Assembly: GCA_022560025.1 (NCBI GenBank)
Contig: JAFISE010000022.1
Location: 1 to 64,000 of the forward strand
DNA from: Stagonosporopsis chrysanthemi
Taxonomy: Eukaryota; Ascomycota; Dothideomycetes; Pleosporales; Didymellaceae
Direction: 5' to 3'
DNA: 64,000 nucleotides
The notes beneath the pieces are model-generated. The model saw only the letters and a program-made list of their open reading frames with translations. It was not told where the DNA came from and made no database searches. Position numbers and translations under genes: made by a program. This document shows, one piece after another, positions 22,523 through 33,938 of this stretch; within the stretch, counting starts at the first letter, position 1; every line of letters begins with the position of its first letter.

Positions 22523-23495
22523 ATGGCCAATTACTCTAACCACACGAGTTCTACTGTTGGCCGCAATCGTGCTATTGCGCGAGATCTTGAGAATCTACCT
22601 CTTGAGCTTATCGAGCAAGTCATTGAAGAGGTGACTTCGAATGTGTGATTCGTTTATCGATTCAAGCCGGCCTACAGCTCACTCAAGCCTTTACGATTAG
22701 TCCTAGTTGGAGACATCTTATGGGAAAAGAGGAGGACCGGAGGACCTGGCAGACTTACCTTGACCTCACGGACGACCTGAACGTCTTATGCTTCAATACG
22801 AGACGCCGTGTCCGCCCACTCTTCGAAAAACCATATCGAGCCACGTCACATTGCAGTTGCACAGGTCGCCCCTACTTGAAGTGCAGGGTAGACGTTGCTT
22901 TCCTTCAAGAGGGCCCTTCGCAATACAATTACACGGCTGACACAATACGACGACAATGGCTGGACGCACTGAGCGCTCTATCCCTTTGCACTCGCTCGCG
23001 TAGGGGTCTTTCATTATCCGGGGTCCTTGGTGACTTTTCTGAAGCAGAGCAAGCTCTCTCCATTCAGGTCCTCAACACCGAAAGGATAAGCTTGTCCGTA
23101 GAAGAGCTGGAGTCTAGCATACAGTTGTACCAGCGAGCTCTGACTACGCAGCGAACGGGTTTCGCCAAGGAGCTGCGACGCCTTGCGATATTGTATGAGA
23201 CCCAGACTGGGATCGTGTGCGAACCCGGGGAACGCCATGGTCTCTGCCATGTGGCGACAAAGAGCAGCCATAATTCTTAGCAGGGAAAAACGGACCCACC
23301 TGTGGCAGAAGTAACCCGTACGCTGCGCATACCGATATTGAGTTGACCTGGTTGGAGGCGTTCGTCGAGGTAGTCTCTCATCTCATCGGAAGATTTCCGC
23401 AAGCCGCTGAGGCAGCGCAAGCTAAAGCCGGTCTAAAGGAGGCTGATCGGGGCATAATATTCGACTTGTTGACTGTTAAGATGGAGGAGCTCTGA
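22523..23495 (+). pseudogene. F-box-like gene, frameshifted
   Basis: Exon 1 (22523-22630) starts at ATG 22523 and carries a short F-box-like helix, LENLPLELIEQVIEEV. A 47-bp intron (GTGACT...CTACAG) leads to 22678. The frame then runs to TAA at 23280. Two further reading segments continue the protein in other frames. MWRQRAAIILSREKRTHLWQK covers about 23250-23316. NPYAAHTDIELTWLEAFVEVV through to DLLTVKMEEL-stop covers 23319-23495. At least two single-base shifts are needed unless an unrecognised intron exists. F-box proteins normally link substrates to SCF ubiquitin ligases, and this copy is probably non-functional. If the break is artefactual, the gene would encode about 300 aa. Confidence 0.5.
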
Positions 23496-24042
23496 ACGTC
23501 TCACAACAGCCCCTATGTAGTACCCTGTTACGTTCTCCACGGCACAGCTCCGCTATGATGTGTTATTACACATCGAAAATAAACAGCTTTCCAACGCCGT
23601 GAAAACGACGATGCACTCCAGCTTACCACATAGCAGTCAGGCCTACCATGACAGGGCAGCGCAAAGTCGTAAGTGCACTCCGGGTCAGCAAGCGGGTGTC
23701 GGAATGCGAAACTCAGGCGCAAGCAGCGCGCGTCGTTTCAGACGCAAACAGCTGCACGAATCGCGTTGTTCCCAGGCAACGCCGAGCCTCAGCTGAGCCA
23801 AGCAGCGTCATACACGCCCAATCACGAGCGCCACAGCACATTTCCGCAAATTTCCCCGAGCTCGTACCCCGGACGATCTCTGCGCGCCGTTGATAAACAC
23901 GCGGGTCCCCAGACTTGCTTTCACTTCCACGCAACCCTGTGCTTACACCGATAACAACCCTACCTCGCACATCCCTTATTTATTTCCTTCGATTCCTTCT
24001 CTTCTTTACACTCCTTCAACTCAACTCGAACAAACTGCAAAC

Positions 24043-25236
24043 ATGCGCGTTTCCGCCGCACTCAGCATCGCCGCGACGCTCGGCAGCACAGCTGCCCAGG
24101 GCACCATTCTGGGTTTTAACGCGGGTGCCTCCGATGACAAGGGTAATGCAAAGAACCAGCAAGACTTCGAGCGCGAATTCAGGACTGCGAAGAATTTGAA
24201 CGGCGCGCCCGGGGAGTTCAACACCATCCGCCTGTACTCCAACATCCAATGGAACACACCCAGCACGCCGATCGCTGCCTTCCCCGCAGCCATTGCGACC
24301 AACACGAGCCTTCTGCTTGGTATTTGGGCATCTGGTACTGACAACATCGACAACGAGTTGGATGCGCTCACAGCGGCTCTTGAGGAGCACGGCTCGCAGT
24401 TGGCGGATTTGGTGGTTGGAATCTCGGTCGGCAGTGAGGATCTGTACCGTGTATCGGAGCCTGGTCTGCGAAACAATGCTGGTGTTGGCCAGGAGGCTGA
24501 TACCATTGTGCGCTTCATCAAGGATGCCAAGTCGCGTCTTGCCAACACGGAGCTCAAGGACAAGCCTTTCACCCACGTCGACACTTGGACCGCCTGGGTC
24601 AACGGCTCGAACAAGGCTGTCATCGATGAGGTTGACTTCCTTGCTGTCAACGCCTTTCCCTTCTACGAGGCGGAGCGCGACAACCAGATCAGCGACGCCG
24701 GAAGCCTGCTCAACAGCGCTATCAATGCCACCGAAGGCGTTGCTGGCGGAAAGGATGTCTGGATCACTGAGACTGGCTGGGCATACACTGGACCTGCATT
24801 CGGTGCTGCTGAAGCGACAGTTGACAATGCAGGCGAGTACTGGCAGGATGTTGGCTGCAAGCTGTTCGGCAAGCGCAATGTCTTCTGGTACACTCTCCGC
24901 GATGCCAACCCTGACAACGAAGTCAAGTTTGCTATTACGGACAATCTCAGCACCACACCTCGCTTCAACTTGACCTGCCCGGCGGAGAGCGAGGAGCTTC
25001 CTTCTCCTGCTCCCATCAGCAGTAACTCGACTACCTCTACCGGTAACGGCACTGGCAGCAGCAACGAGACCAACAGCGACAGCACCACCAGTGGTTCGGC
25101 GAGCGGCTCAGCCAGCCCCAGTTCCACGGGCGTCGCTCAGGGTACAGGTGCGGGATCCTTGACTTCAGTCTCCATGGTCAACTCCATGGCTATGGCGCTC
25201 TCTGTTGTCTTTGCTGTCGCAGCTTGGGCATTGTAG
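24043..25236 (+). CDS. GPI-anchored GH17 glucan endo-1,3-beta-glucosidase-like protein, 397 aa
   Basis: A single exon. ATG 24043 gives a signal peptide (cleavage near TAAQG, residue 19-20). The GH17 fold is indicated by GFNAGA at the N-terminus, FNTIRLYS, the putative acid/base Glu132 in SVGSED, AVNAFPFYE and the nucleophile Glu243 in WITETGW. After about residue 320 comes a Ser/Thr/Asn-rich linker with several N-x-T/S sites. A hydrophobic C-terminus (MALSVVFAVAAWAL) fits a GPI-attachment signal. Such enzymes cut or remodel beta-1,3-glucan in the fungal cell wall. The usual VGNE motif is VGSED here. The protein would act at the plasma membrane and cell wall. Confidence 0.88.
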   Translation: MRVSAALSIAATLGSTAAQGTILGFNAGASDDKGNAKNQQDFEREFRTAKNLNGAPGEFNTIRLYSNIQWNTPSTPIAAFPAAIATNTSLLLGIWASGTDNIDNELDALTAALEEHGSQLADLVVGISVGSEDLYRVSEPGLRNNAGVGQEADTIVRFIKDAKSRLANTELKDKPFTHVDTWTAWVNGSNKAVIDEVDFLAVNAFPFYEAERDNQISDAGSLLNSAINATEGVAGGKDVWITETGWAYTGPAFGAAEATVDNAGEYWQDVGCKLFGKRNVFWYTLRDANPDNEVKFAITDNLSTTPRFNLTCPAESEELPSPAPISSNSTTSTGNGTGSSNETNSDSTTSGSASGSASPSSTGVAQGTGAGSLTSVSMVNSMAMALSVVFAVAAWAL

Positions 25237-25986
25237 GTGCAAGCCATAGCTCTGTTCCTCTGTATTTTTCCTTGTCAGTGTAATAATAGAATGTGGCTTC
25301 TGGTTCGCCATCGTTGCGATTGAGTAGACAAGTTCTGCCTCGTAGATCAGTCCATAGAATAAAGTATCGATCTAGTCCAGCTTGGCCGGTCGTCAAGAAC
25401 ACATGCTCGATGTGGTGCTTAGATTGCTGAGATGAGAGCGAAATACAGGCTTTGCAAACTCAGGAGTAGTGTTGAGGTACGGAGCCTGGAGATGAGCGGA
25501 AGTTTGTGGGCTCTTAGAAGGCGCGTTGTGGGGCTAGCTTCGTCACCGCCTCCCTCATCCCTGCATCATGCACACATCCCCCTTCCGCCGCTGCCATCAG
25601 TATCACAGCTCACCTCTCCAAGGCTCAAGCAAATGGTTGGTTATTTAAAGGAGCGATGCGCATCGTGAAAGTTTCTCGTCACCAGCCACCAAGTTGCGAG
25701 CTAAAGATGCCACGCTGGAGTTTCGGCTCATATCACATCAAAAGAGTGCACGACAGTGGGATCTCCGGCGGGAAGAGATTGTTTTCTGAGATCCTATCAA
25801 AGATTTCTGCTCGCTCGTACCATGTTTGCGCCTTGTTAACCTTGCTTTCGTCGTTTTTACATTTCTCACGAGTCCTTCCACGTCAACCGTGCCATTTCCA
25901 GCTTCGCCTACTGTAAAGTGCTTGTAACGTGTCGATCATTATCTTTGCACAATTCCCAGCTATCCCCTTGGACCTGACTCTCGGCT
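25237..25986. other. Intergenic, no supported gene
   Basis: About 750 bp. Short open frames exist, but none has a convincing start, composition or motif. A TATA-like TTATTTAAAG lies near 25640, with nothing recognisable downstream. Confidence 0.4.
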
Positions 25987-26274
25987 TCAAACCTCTCGGT
26001 GATCAGGCGTATGTCCTTTCCCATTCCTTGCCCACTGGCTTCGTCTCCCTCCGCATGCGAGACTGTCCATGTTCCTGATCCTCACTTCAGCCATGTAGGT
26101 CGCCTGAGCCGTAGATATATGTTTGAATTCATTGCCTTCGTCTTTGAATCCAATTGTACGATGGATGGCGTAGCCACAGATGACTAGGCAGAGCGCTGCG
26201 AAGATGATGATGAGGACGATGACGAAGAAGGGTAGGTCGTAGCCTGCTTCGCCGCGTGGCACCAGGGCGGGCAT
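25987..26274 (-). CDS. Small single-pass membrane protein, 95 aa
   Basis: ATG 26274 is chosen because the hydrophobic core and charged tail follow in good order and the longer upstream frame looks non-coding. The N-terminus is short and polar (MPALVPRGEAGYDLP). Residues about 16-38 (FFVIVLIIIFAALCLVICGYAI) form one strong membrane helix. The cytosolic-looking tail has HRTIGFKDEGNEF and AEVRIRNMDSLA. Similar tiny proteins occur in ascomycete genomes without assigned function. No known catalytic motif is present. Confidence 0.6.
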   Translation of the reverse strand: MPALVPRGEAGYDLPFFVIVLIIIFAALCLVICGYAIHRTIGFKDEGNEFKHISTAQATYMAEVRIRNMDSLACGGRRSQWARNGKGHTPDHREV

Positions 26275-26538
26275 GGCGATTGATGGTACTGGACTAGGCC
26301 GGTAGACTGGGTGATAGAAGCACTCGGGCGTATGGAATGGGTTATGTGCAGAAGCTGAGCCGAGGAGAATATGATGGGCATATAAGTTACAAGTGGTACT
26401 GTGTCCGGAAGCGCTCTGAGGTAGCAGTCTTGTACGGGCTCGATATATCAGGCTGAGCTTAGGGTTTGAAGTGCTGTAGTATGCAATCTTGAACGGAAAC
26501 ACATTCGCAATCTGGGCTCCAGGGACTATATATGCCAT

Positions 26539-27286
26539 GTTCCAATCCCAGCCTTGTCAATACCTGCATACGTCAATAACCTGGTACCTCAAACGGAAGC
26601 CGCAGCTCGTAGACAACCTCTTCTGTGATAGTACTCCAGGCCACCACGAATGCGATTGGGCCGTTCAGTTTACCATCTGAAATCAGGCGTTCAATGTAGC
26701 ACTCAGACACGTGATCTATGCGAGCGAGCCAATCAAAAGCGAGAGATGTACGAGCAAACCAATCAGCGCCGTGTAAACCAGTGTTGCTATAAACGGCTGT
26801 TCGAAGGATGTGCCTTAATGCGCAGGGGTAAAGGGCGGAACAGTACTATCGGGCCAGAGCCCATCATGTCCATTTTCGAACCTGGTTCCATGATAGTCGC
26901 GTACAGACAAGCTGGCGGCTGTCAGCGCACGAGAAACTTTCATTTCTCTTGTTAGTCAGCAATTTATTAGCGCTGTTTTGCCTCCCCTTGCTGCGCCTCA
27001 CAATCTTCGAACACGTGCCAGTACATCCCACAGCACCGCACAAGCACTCCTTAGCGACAACGTGCTGCTCAATCCGCCTGCTCGGTTGTAACACGACAGT
27101 CGTTATCCCTTTCGGACTCGGTCCGTGCCTGCGCTTACTCCGCGCGGACGAGGCAGGTATTTTGTTGTCGATCAGTGATGCGGTCGTAACTTAAACAGCA
27201 TTGACATCAACTGAACGGAAAAGAACTTTTGCAAGCGCAGGTTTCGCATCACACCAATGCATAGATCTTGTTGAGACCCTCTCATC
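26539..27286. promoter_or_regulatory. Divergent upstream region with E-box and paired CCAAT sites
   Basis: A palindromic CACGTG lies at 26708-26713. Two CCAATCA boxes in the same orientation start at 26729 and 26759, exactly 30 bp apart. The region lies between a minus-strand small membrane protein gene and a plus-strand multi-pass protein gene. The motifs match sites for bHLH factors and the CCAAT-binding HAP complex; activity is inferred. Confidence 0.4.
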
Positions 27287-29386
27287 ATGTTCGAATCCTA
27301 CTCTAGGCTATGTGCAGATGCTGCTCCAGCCGAGCTAGCGTCTGACCCCGACATCTCTGGAATAGGTGTATGGTATCCGACTCGTCAAGAACGCAACATT
27401 CAGTTGATACTTCTCAGGTCACCGTTGCATACACTAGTACTGCTACAATAGCTCTTATCCTGGTTGTCGCCAACTATGTCTTTGTCTATCACCCTGATGC
27501 TACGTCTGCAGCAGATCGTGAAGGGATCAAACACAACCATCCGAGCAAGATTAACCCCATTGACGAATATTTGTTGTATTGGAGACTAGGCTCAAATCGG
27601 GAGACTCGTGGTATCGAACGATGGGGTGAGAAGGGCTTGCGCGTTAAGAGTGCGCTCACATATGTACGACATCAGTCACAGCAATTTCACGCCGCTAACC
27701 TGAGTAGGCCATGCTTACCATGAGCGACTTCCAACTCATCACCGGACTTTCGATTCTCATTAGTGGCTTCACGCAACTGGGTACTGGTATCTCAGCATAC
27801 CACTGGCAGCGGCTTGTACAGCTTGCGTGGTTTTCTAGTGTCACGCATCTATGCACATTGACAGCCCTCAGAAATTACTTCCGGCAAAATACTCTTGGCT
27901 ATTTCTGGAGACTGCCGGGAATGGTCATTCTCGTACTGATGCTCATTGTCGCCTTGATCCCTACAGGACAATATACGTGGGAGTCATTAACCATCGAGGC
28001 AGCCCAACGCAAGGGAGACAATGTCAGACCGAAGCCAACCGACCACGCCCTTTGCTATTTCAATCGCCATGAAGTGACCTGCACTGGCGAGTACTACTAT
28101 CCGAACGTGTGCGAAGAAGTCTTCCAGGCGAGTCAGCAGCGCATGATTCTGTCGGCGGTGTTCCTAGCTGTGGGTATGTGCAATCGTCTTTGGCACCTAT
28201 TCCGGCTGCCTACGAGGCTCTACAATAGCACTCGATCATATTGCAGTCAGTTATCTATAACTGTTCTGTCACGCATATACAGGTGGACAGTGAACTGGTC
28301 GCTGTGGTATTCCATTCCGTTCGTCATGTTGGTTTACCTGCCTCTCCTTGCAATTTTTCTGACCATCCGACTCCTTGCCGACATGGTTACATCAAGGGCA
28401 TTTGAGGTGAGCCACGCGAGCTGTGATCGATGTGCAGTTGACTGACCGGCAACAGGTGTGGTGGCTGATGCTTAGCTTCTGCTGGGGTACACTAAACCTG
28501 TGGATGCGCCCAACACTGAGCGAGGAAGGTCGTAATACATGGACCTTTGGACAAGTCATGGCCTTGCTCGTTGTTTTTGCACCCCTTGTAACACTCGTCG
28601 AAGGTTATGCTAAAGGTAGGCGATCAAGCTGTCGAATCTCTCTTGGACCCCCAACTAAGTTACGTAGCTACAACGCAGAACCACAAAGCCGATCAAAGCG
28701 CCGACATGGCCGAAGGTATCGAGTTCATTCACATGGACTCACGCATTTCTTCCTCAATCATGGGCCTTGATACAAAGCCAGCATTTCAGGATGATGACTT
28801 CATCAATCCCCATCCCGCTCACGACTACTACAATGACCGCTTCAGCTTTTCCGCACTCGTTTACTCCACGCTTTCTAGCATCGCCGTAGTCAGTGCTCTG
28901 TTACTCATGGCGCTACGAACTCAAGATCTACGCCCCTCGGATATCGTCAGCCCAAACTCTACCACAAGCTTCCGTTTCTTCCTTGTGCCACCAATTCCGA
29001 TTTTGCTGGGTTATCTTGGCTTTTGCGTGCTTTTGTCACTTGTGTGCGAAATCAGAACACCTAAAGGTAAGAAGTATCGACGCTGGTGTCGCTTTCTACA
29101 TTTCATGATGTATTCCGCTATCATCATACCCCCGTCGTTCACTGAAGCCTTTGTGCTCTACATAACCATGTTTGTCATGCCATTCTATCTACTCATGGCG
29201 GTGGTGCATGCGGTTAGGAGACGCAAAGCGAAAAAGAAAAGGTTGCAGTCGACTCACAGCATGTTGAGCGCGACTTCAGAAAGTACATTCGCCTCTGTGG
29301 CCTGCCAAGCGACGAAGGAAGCAAAGGATCGGGTAAAGGTGACGATCAAGAGAGCGATGACGTCAGAACACTCCCTTACGGCCTGA
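27287..29386 (+). CDS. Multi-pass membrane protein of unknown function, about 634 aa
   Basis: Five exons: 27287-27367, 27418-27663, 27708-28406, 28456-28615 and 28668-29386, all in frame. The N-terminus CADAAPAELASDPDISGIGV is typical of a fungal membrane-protein family. In that family a short luminal DPDI-x-GIGV segment precedes the first helix (TVAYTSTATIALILVVANYVF). At least eight hydrophobic segments follow, including SDFQLITGLSILISGF, LPGMVILVLMLIVALIP and FLVPPIPILLGYLGFCVLL. A basic cytoplasmic tail (RRRKAKKKR) ends the protein. No transporter signature was recognised. The splice at 28616-28667 (GTAGGC...ACGTAG) is the weakest. A following open frame at 29525-29908 is in the same phase, so a further 3' exon is possible. 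Confidence 0.65.
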
Positions 29387-29524
29387 TGCTGATCCTGGAA
29401 ACCCCCACACTTGGCAATCAAATCGCGGCACGTATAAGAGACCGCTCTGTTTCCAGCGTATCAGGCGCGCGTACCACTCTCCCAGAAATAAAGACGTTGA
29501 CGCAAGCTCAACGCGTTGCCTTTC

Positions 29525-29908
29525 ATGGGAATCAAGAAGCAGGAAGAGAACACCACCAAACCATCGACGACTAATGATCCCAGAACGCTTCCAAAGTATT
29601 ATGATTCAGAACCGACTAGTCAGCCACCGCAATATGCGCAGGTCTCTGGTGCACAAGCACAAAGTTCATCAAGTCCCACCAATTGCGCTTCGGCAGTCAA
29701 CATCTCTGCCATACTTGCCTACCCTTCGGCATCGCAGTTGGAGGAAGAGAAACGATCGTGGCGTGAGCGATGGCGAGAATGGAAAGCGCGAAACAGCAGC
29801 TTAGAGTTGAGCCGCGTTCAGGTCAGCGGACCGACTCTCAATGTGCAAGGTGTTGGCGTAAAGAGCTGGACAAGCATCACTCCTGCAAACAAAGGAAAGG
29901 GCAAGTAG
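29525..29908 (+). CDS. Hypothetical protein, 127 aa
   Basis: Starts at MGIKKQEEN and ends in the basic NKGKGK. It is rich in Ser, Gln and Pro in the first half. A charged helix (EEEKRSWRERWREWKARNS) follows, and then a short beta-like motif (VQVSGPTLNVQGVGVKSW). No family is recognised. It may be an independent small gene, or the 3' exon of the preceding membrane protein joined by an unseen intron near 29345-29520, since both are in the same frame. Confidence 0.4.
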   Translation: MGIKKQEENTTKPSTTNDPRTLPKYYDSEPTSQPPQYAQVSGAQAQSSSSPTNCASAVNISAILAYPSASQLEEEKRSWRERWREWKARNSSLELSRVQVSGPTLNVQGVGVKSWTSITPANKGKGK

Positions 29909-30186
29909 CGGGTCAGTTTGACCCTCCAGACGTTTTTGCAATATGATTTCCCAGACATGCTACATTTGGAGAAAGTCGCGGCTACCTCACCAATTGCACG
30001 AGAGTAGTTACGCGGCGCCATCTACTCTCGCAACGAACTTGGAAAGTCTGCCACGGTGCTGTTGTAAACATCAGATGTTGATCCTCCGTCCCTCTCCCAC
30101 ATCAGATTCCGCCACACAGCAACAACCAGCATCACACGTAATTACATCTCAGTATCGTCTCAGCTTGGTCCCGTCCCAGCGCCACC

Positions 30187-31148
30187 ATGGCTACCAAATG
30201 TCTTCTCGCTGTGCTTGCAATCTTCGCTATGCTCTGCATGGCTGTCGATCCATTACCCTTACGCAATAGTACCAATCGTATCATCGGCGGTGTTACTGCT
30301 CAGAAAGGCGACTTTCCCTACGCAGTTAGTCTACAGATATCCAGTGGATCAAGACACTTCTGCACTGGTTCCTTGCTGGACTCGAAAACCGTTCTCACCG
30401 CTGCTCACTGTGTCGATCTATCGGACTCTGGTTGGAGCCTTTCAGACGTTGTCGTCAGAGCTAGAAGCCTTGTAAGTCCGCCATACATCCAGGGTCCGAT
30501 TCTATTGATCTGATATATGACAGTCTTCGAGATCTGGAGGCATCGTCGCCAAAGTTTCGTCCATGGTAGCTCATCCTAATTTCACCGATGATACCGTCGC
30601 ATACGACGTGGGCATTGTCAAACTCCAGAAGCCTCTTGCGGCTGGAAATGGCATCGGTTTCGCCACTCTGGCATCGTCGGGCTCCGATCCAGATGCTGGC
30701 AGGATGGCTACTGCTGCAGGCTGGTAAGCTGAACTCTCTGCCACTTCGATCTGTGTACTGTGGCTAAGCAGTCTTTAGGGGCGACACACATCCTGGCGAT
30801 CGAGATGGATCCCGACGCTTGAAAGAAGTCGACATTCCTATCGTCTCACGAGAGGCATGCGACGCCCTCTTCCACGGTTTAGAAGACGACGAAACAGGAG
30901 ATCTTTACCCAGACATTACGGAAGCCATGGTCTGCGCTGGATACATCAACGATTTCGACAATGAAAAGGATTCGTGCCATGGTGACAGCGGCGGTCCACT
31001 CATCGACACTAATACTGGTCTTCTAATCGGAGTCGTATCCTGGGGTTCTCCAGAATGCGGAGGAGACGGACACGTTGGCGTGTATGCAAGAGTTGGGCAT
31101 GCGAGAAGCTTCATCGACAAACACATGGAGCGTTCAGGTAAGAGCTGA
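30187..31148 (+). CDS. Trypsin-like serine protease (S1A), 284 aa
   Basis: Three exons: 30187-30471, 30524-30723 and 30779-31148, giving 285 codons. A signal peptide covers residues 1 to about 19, followed by a short propeptide ending in NR before the mature N-terminus IIGGV. The catalytic triad is visible: His in LTAAHC, Asp in YDVGIVKL and Ser in GDSGGP. The Asp at the base of the S1 pocket (DSCHGDSGGP) predicts cleavage after Lys or Arg. Cysteines pair as expected for S1A. The protein is secreted. Fungal trypsins are patchily distributed and often associated with growth on protein-rich or insect/plant material; that role is inferred. Confidence 0.93.
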
Positions 31149-31706
31149 GTCTCTTTGCCTGCAATTTTTATACGGGTTGCGGGTCACGGAGGACATTGGT
31201 GATGGCAAGGTACGGTTGCGACATTGTTCTGTTTTTGCTACGATTCGTCTCGCTTCGGTGTATCGTTCCTAATTTTTTTTCTGATAAAGAAACCCAGTGT
31301 CACATACACACGTTAATTGATCGTTTTGTTCGTTGATGAATCTACGAGGCCATTGCGCACGTACTATGACGTCGTTCAGGTCTCGCCGACTATCATGTCT
31401 AGCACCGCAACCCAAGACGCCCCACAACTACCATCGTAGACTCGGAAAAAACGCCCAGCTAATAGCCGCAGACATACAGTTCTGGGATCGCCCAACGAGT
31501 AACGGTAAGTGATGTGAGCGGGCGGGACGTTTTACCCCGCACAGGTCGCACCAGCTGTCAGATCTGGTATACCCGAGTTGGTATATCCGGCCGGCATTAA
31601 GTTGAGCTGATCCAACAGCAGGTCTTCCCTCTGACTGCATTCCTTTTGTGGTGCTTGTACGCCGGCCCTTGCTAAGCTGACAGCACTGTTGAATCCCACC
31701 GTTACT

Positions 31707-33277
31707 ATGGGCAAATCGACAAAGCCAATTCAGAACGAGCGTTTCGAAGACATAGGTCTGAAACATCAGGAAGAAACATTACAGGATGTTGAAGGAATTG
31801 ATGTTAACGATATTGTGGAGAACAAGGGGCTCAATAGAAGATTAGATGTTCGCGTTCTTCCATTATGTTGCTGGGTGTATCTACTCAACTTTCTTGATCG
31901 AGGTATGTCAAAGCTGATAAAAAAATGCATACACAATCGGTCTTCAGGACTAATCTTTCCCAGGAAACATTGGCAATGCTCGGGTCTTGAATGCTGAGAC
32001 AGGCGACGACATGTTGCAAGTCACTGGCCTGACCCCTTACGGTTAGGCCCTGACAGTCACTCTGTTCTCTGTCGCGTATGCGGTCTTCGAGATTCCAAGC
32101 AACTGGGTCATGAAACACTACATCCGGCCATCTATGTGGCTGGGTACTCTTCTCTTCGCATGGGGTGCTTTAACGATCGGGTTTGCAGGAGTTCAAAACA
32201 CTGCCACCATCATCGCGTTGAGGTTTCTGATAGGAGCTTTCGAGGCAGATTTCTTTCCTGGTGAGTCTCTCGATTCAATATCCATGCTACAGATACTGAT
32301 CAATTGAAGGCATTGTGTACTTCATTACAGTCTGGTATCGCTACAACGAGCGCGCCGTCCGCATCGCGCTTGTGATTGCGTTCTGCAACTTGGCTGGTGC
32401 TTTTGGAGGCGCCATCGCGTATGGAGTCGGCCATATCAATGGTGCTGCAGGTCTAGAAGGCTTTCGATGGCTATTCATCATTGAGGGGATCATAACCCTA
32501 CTGTCTGCCTTTCTCTTATGGTTCTTCCTGCCGGACTATCCCGCTCGCGCGAAATGGCTCAACGCTGCCGAAAAGAAGTTCGCTGTAGACCGCCTGGCCG
32601 AGAGAGGTGGCGGGTACAATCGCGAACACGCGTCGCGCAAGGAGATACTGGATACGTGTTTTAGCCCTCGCATGCTGCTTCACTACCTCGCCTACATTGC
32701 GGAAGTCGTTCCTCAAGGCTCGTTCACATTCTTTACGCCCACCATCGTCACCGGACTTGGCTACGAATCAATCCATGCGCAGCTTCTGACTGTTCCACAT
32801 TGGGTCGTTGGATTCTTTGTCGCAATCACGATTTCATATACAGCAGACAAATACAACGCCCGCGGTTGGCACATCACTATCTTCTCAATCATAGGTGGCA
32901 CAGATTGGCTTACTGCTGGTCTTCTCCCGCCAGATGCATACGTCCAACGCTACGGCTGCTTGTGCCTCGCAGCTGCCGGCGCCTTTCCATGTGCGCCGTC
33001 TTTGACCAACTGGGTGACCTGCAATACCCCTAGCTTTTTTACGCTAGCGTTGGCTATTGCGGTAAACAACTCTTGCGCTGGTATCAGGCAGATCATCTCT
33101 CAATGGATCTGGAAGAACAATGAGCGTGATCAGGGCTTTCCGACCGGTAACCTCGTGTGCGCGGCGTGCAGCTTCTTGGTCGCCGCTATTGCCACCACAC
33201 TCAGGCTTTGGTATGGGAGGATGAGCAGGCTTGAGCGGAGCGACAGTCGTGGCGATCAGCAGGTATGGGCGTTGTAA
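31707..33277 (+). pseudogene. MFS anion:cation permease (Dal5-like) with in-frame TAG
   Basis: Exons 31707-31902, 31964-32260 and 32310-33277 join in frame and give about 487 codons. There is one nonsense codon, TAG at 32044-32046, between LTPYG and ALTVTLFSVAYAVFEIPSNW. All other family landmarks are intact: LNFLDRGNIGNAR, VMKHYIRPSMWLG, RFLIGAFEA, FITVWYRYNERAVRIA, FRWLFIIEGI, LPDYP and NNSCAGIRQIISQWIW. This is the fungal allantoate/nicotinate-type MFS family of plasma-membrane importers. Most family members have an aromatic or Tyr residue in the position of the stop, so a single base change would explain it. The gene is either a very young pseudogene, a case of sequencing error, or read-through. 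Confidence 0.75.
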
Positions 33278-33423
33278 AGCGCAAGCAGGAAGTAGGCCAT
33301 GAATGGACAAGGTGAAAAATTGTGTACTCAGTGTTCGAGCACGCCAACACGTTTATGATGCTGTATCGGTGCCTGCTGAAATGTATGGACCCACCTGGTT
33401 CTGATCCACTACATCTGAGACCG

Positions 33424-33456
33424 CTTCTGATTGGCTGACCTCTGACCAATCAGAAG
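33424..33456. promoter_or_regulatory. Inverted repeat containing two opposed CCAAT boxes
   Basis: Arms CTTCTGATTGG (33424-33434) and CCAATCAGAAG (33446-33456) are perfect inverse complements around an 11-base loop. Each arm contains a CCAAT box. It lies about 480 bp upstream of the epimerase-like gene and could bind the CCAAT complex on both strands. Confidence 0.4.
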
Positions 33457-33938
33457 TAAGCCACCGCCCTGCTTATTGGACTTGAGGGGTCTATACATTT
33501 CCAAAAGCATTGTATGACGATTGAGTCCCTCGCTGTACTGTACTTCTTTGGTCTCTCCAGCTTCACCGGCTTCATCATGTGCTGCGCATCTCGCGAACTT
33601 CACAATTCAGACGTTGACACTCGAGATTGTGCTTAGGGGCTTCGCATCTGCAACGCGCAGGTATTGGAAGACGACCGACTTTTGATTTGTTTTGGTTACA
33701 GGAATCCATGATGCTTGAGTTCCATCCTTCTTGTGCTGCATGTGAACATTTTTCCAAAGTTCTTCCGGAATATTCATGACGTCATGACGACATGTCAGTC
33801 GCAAGTATACAAGCGCAGCTGTAATCGCTGACAAACATACATTGAATCATATCGACGAAACTTCAGTAGCATAGGCTTTGAAATAAAGCTTGAGACATTC
33901 CCGTTCTATTAGCAGTATAGACAAGCATCACAACGATC

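Noticed and set aside
2363..32046. Programmed TAG read-through or an altered genetic code
   Set aside because: Only two in-frame TAG cases are seen; one of these genes also has a frameshift, and normal genes end in TAG, so recoding is not supported.
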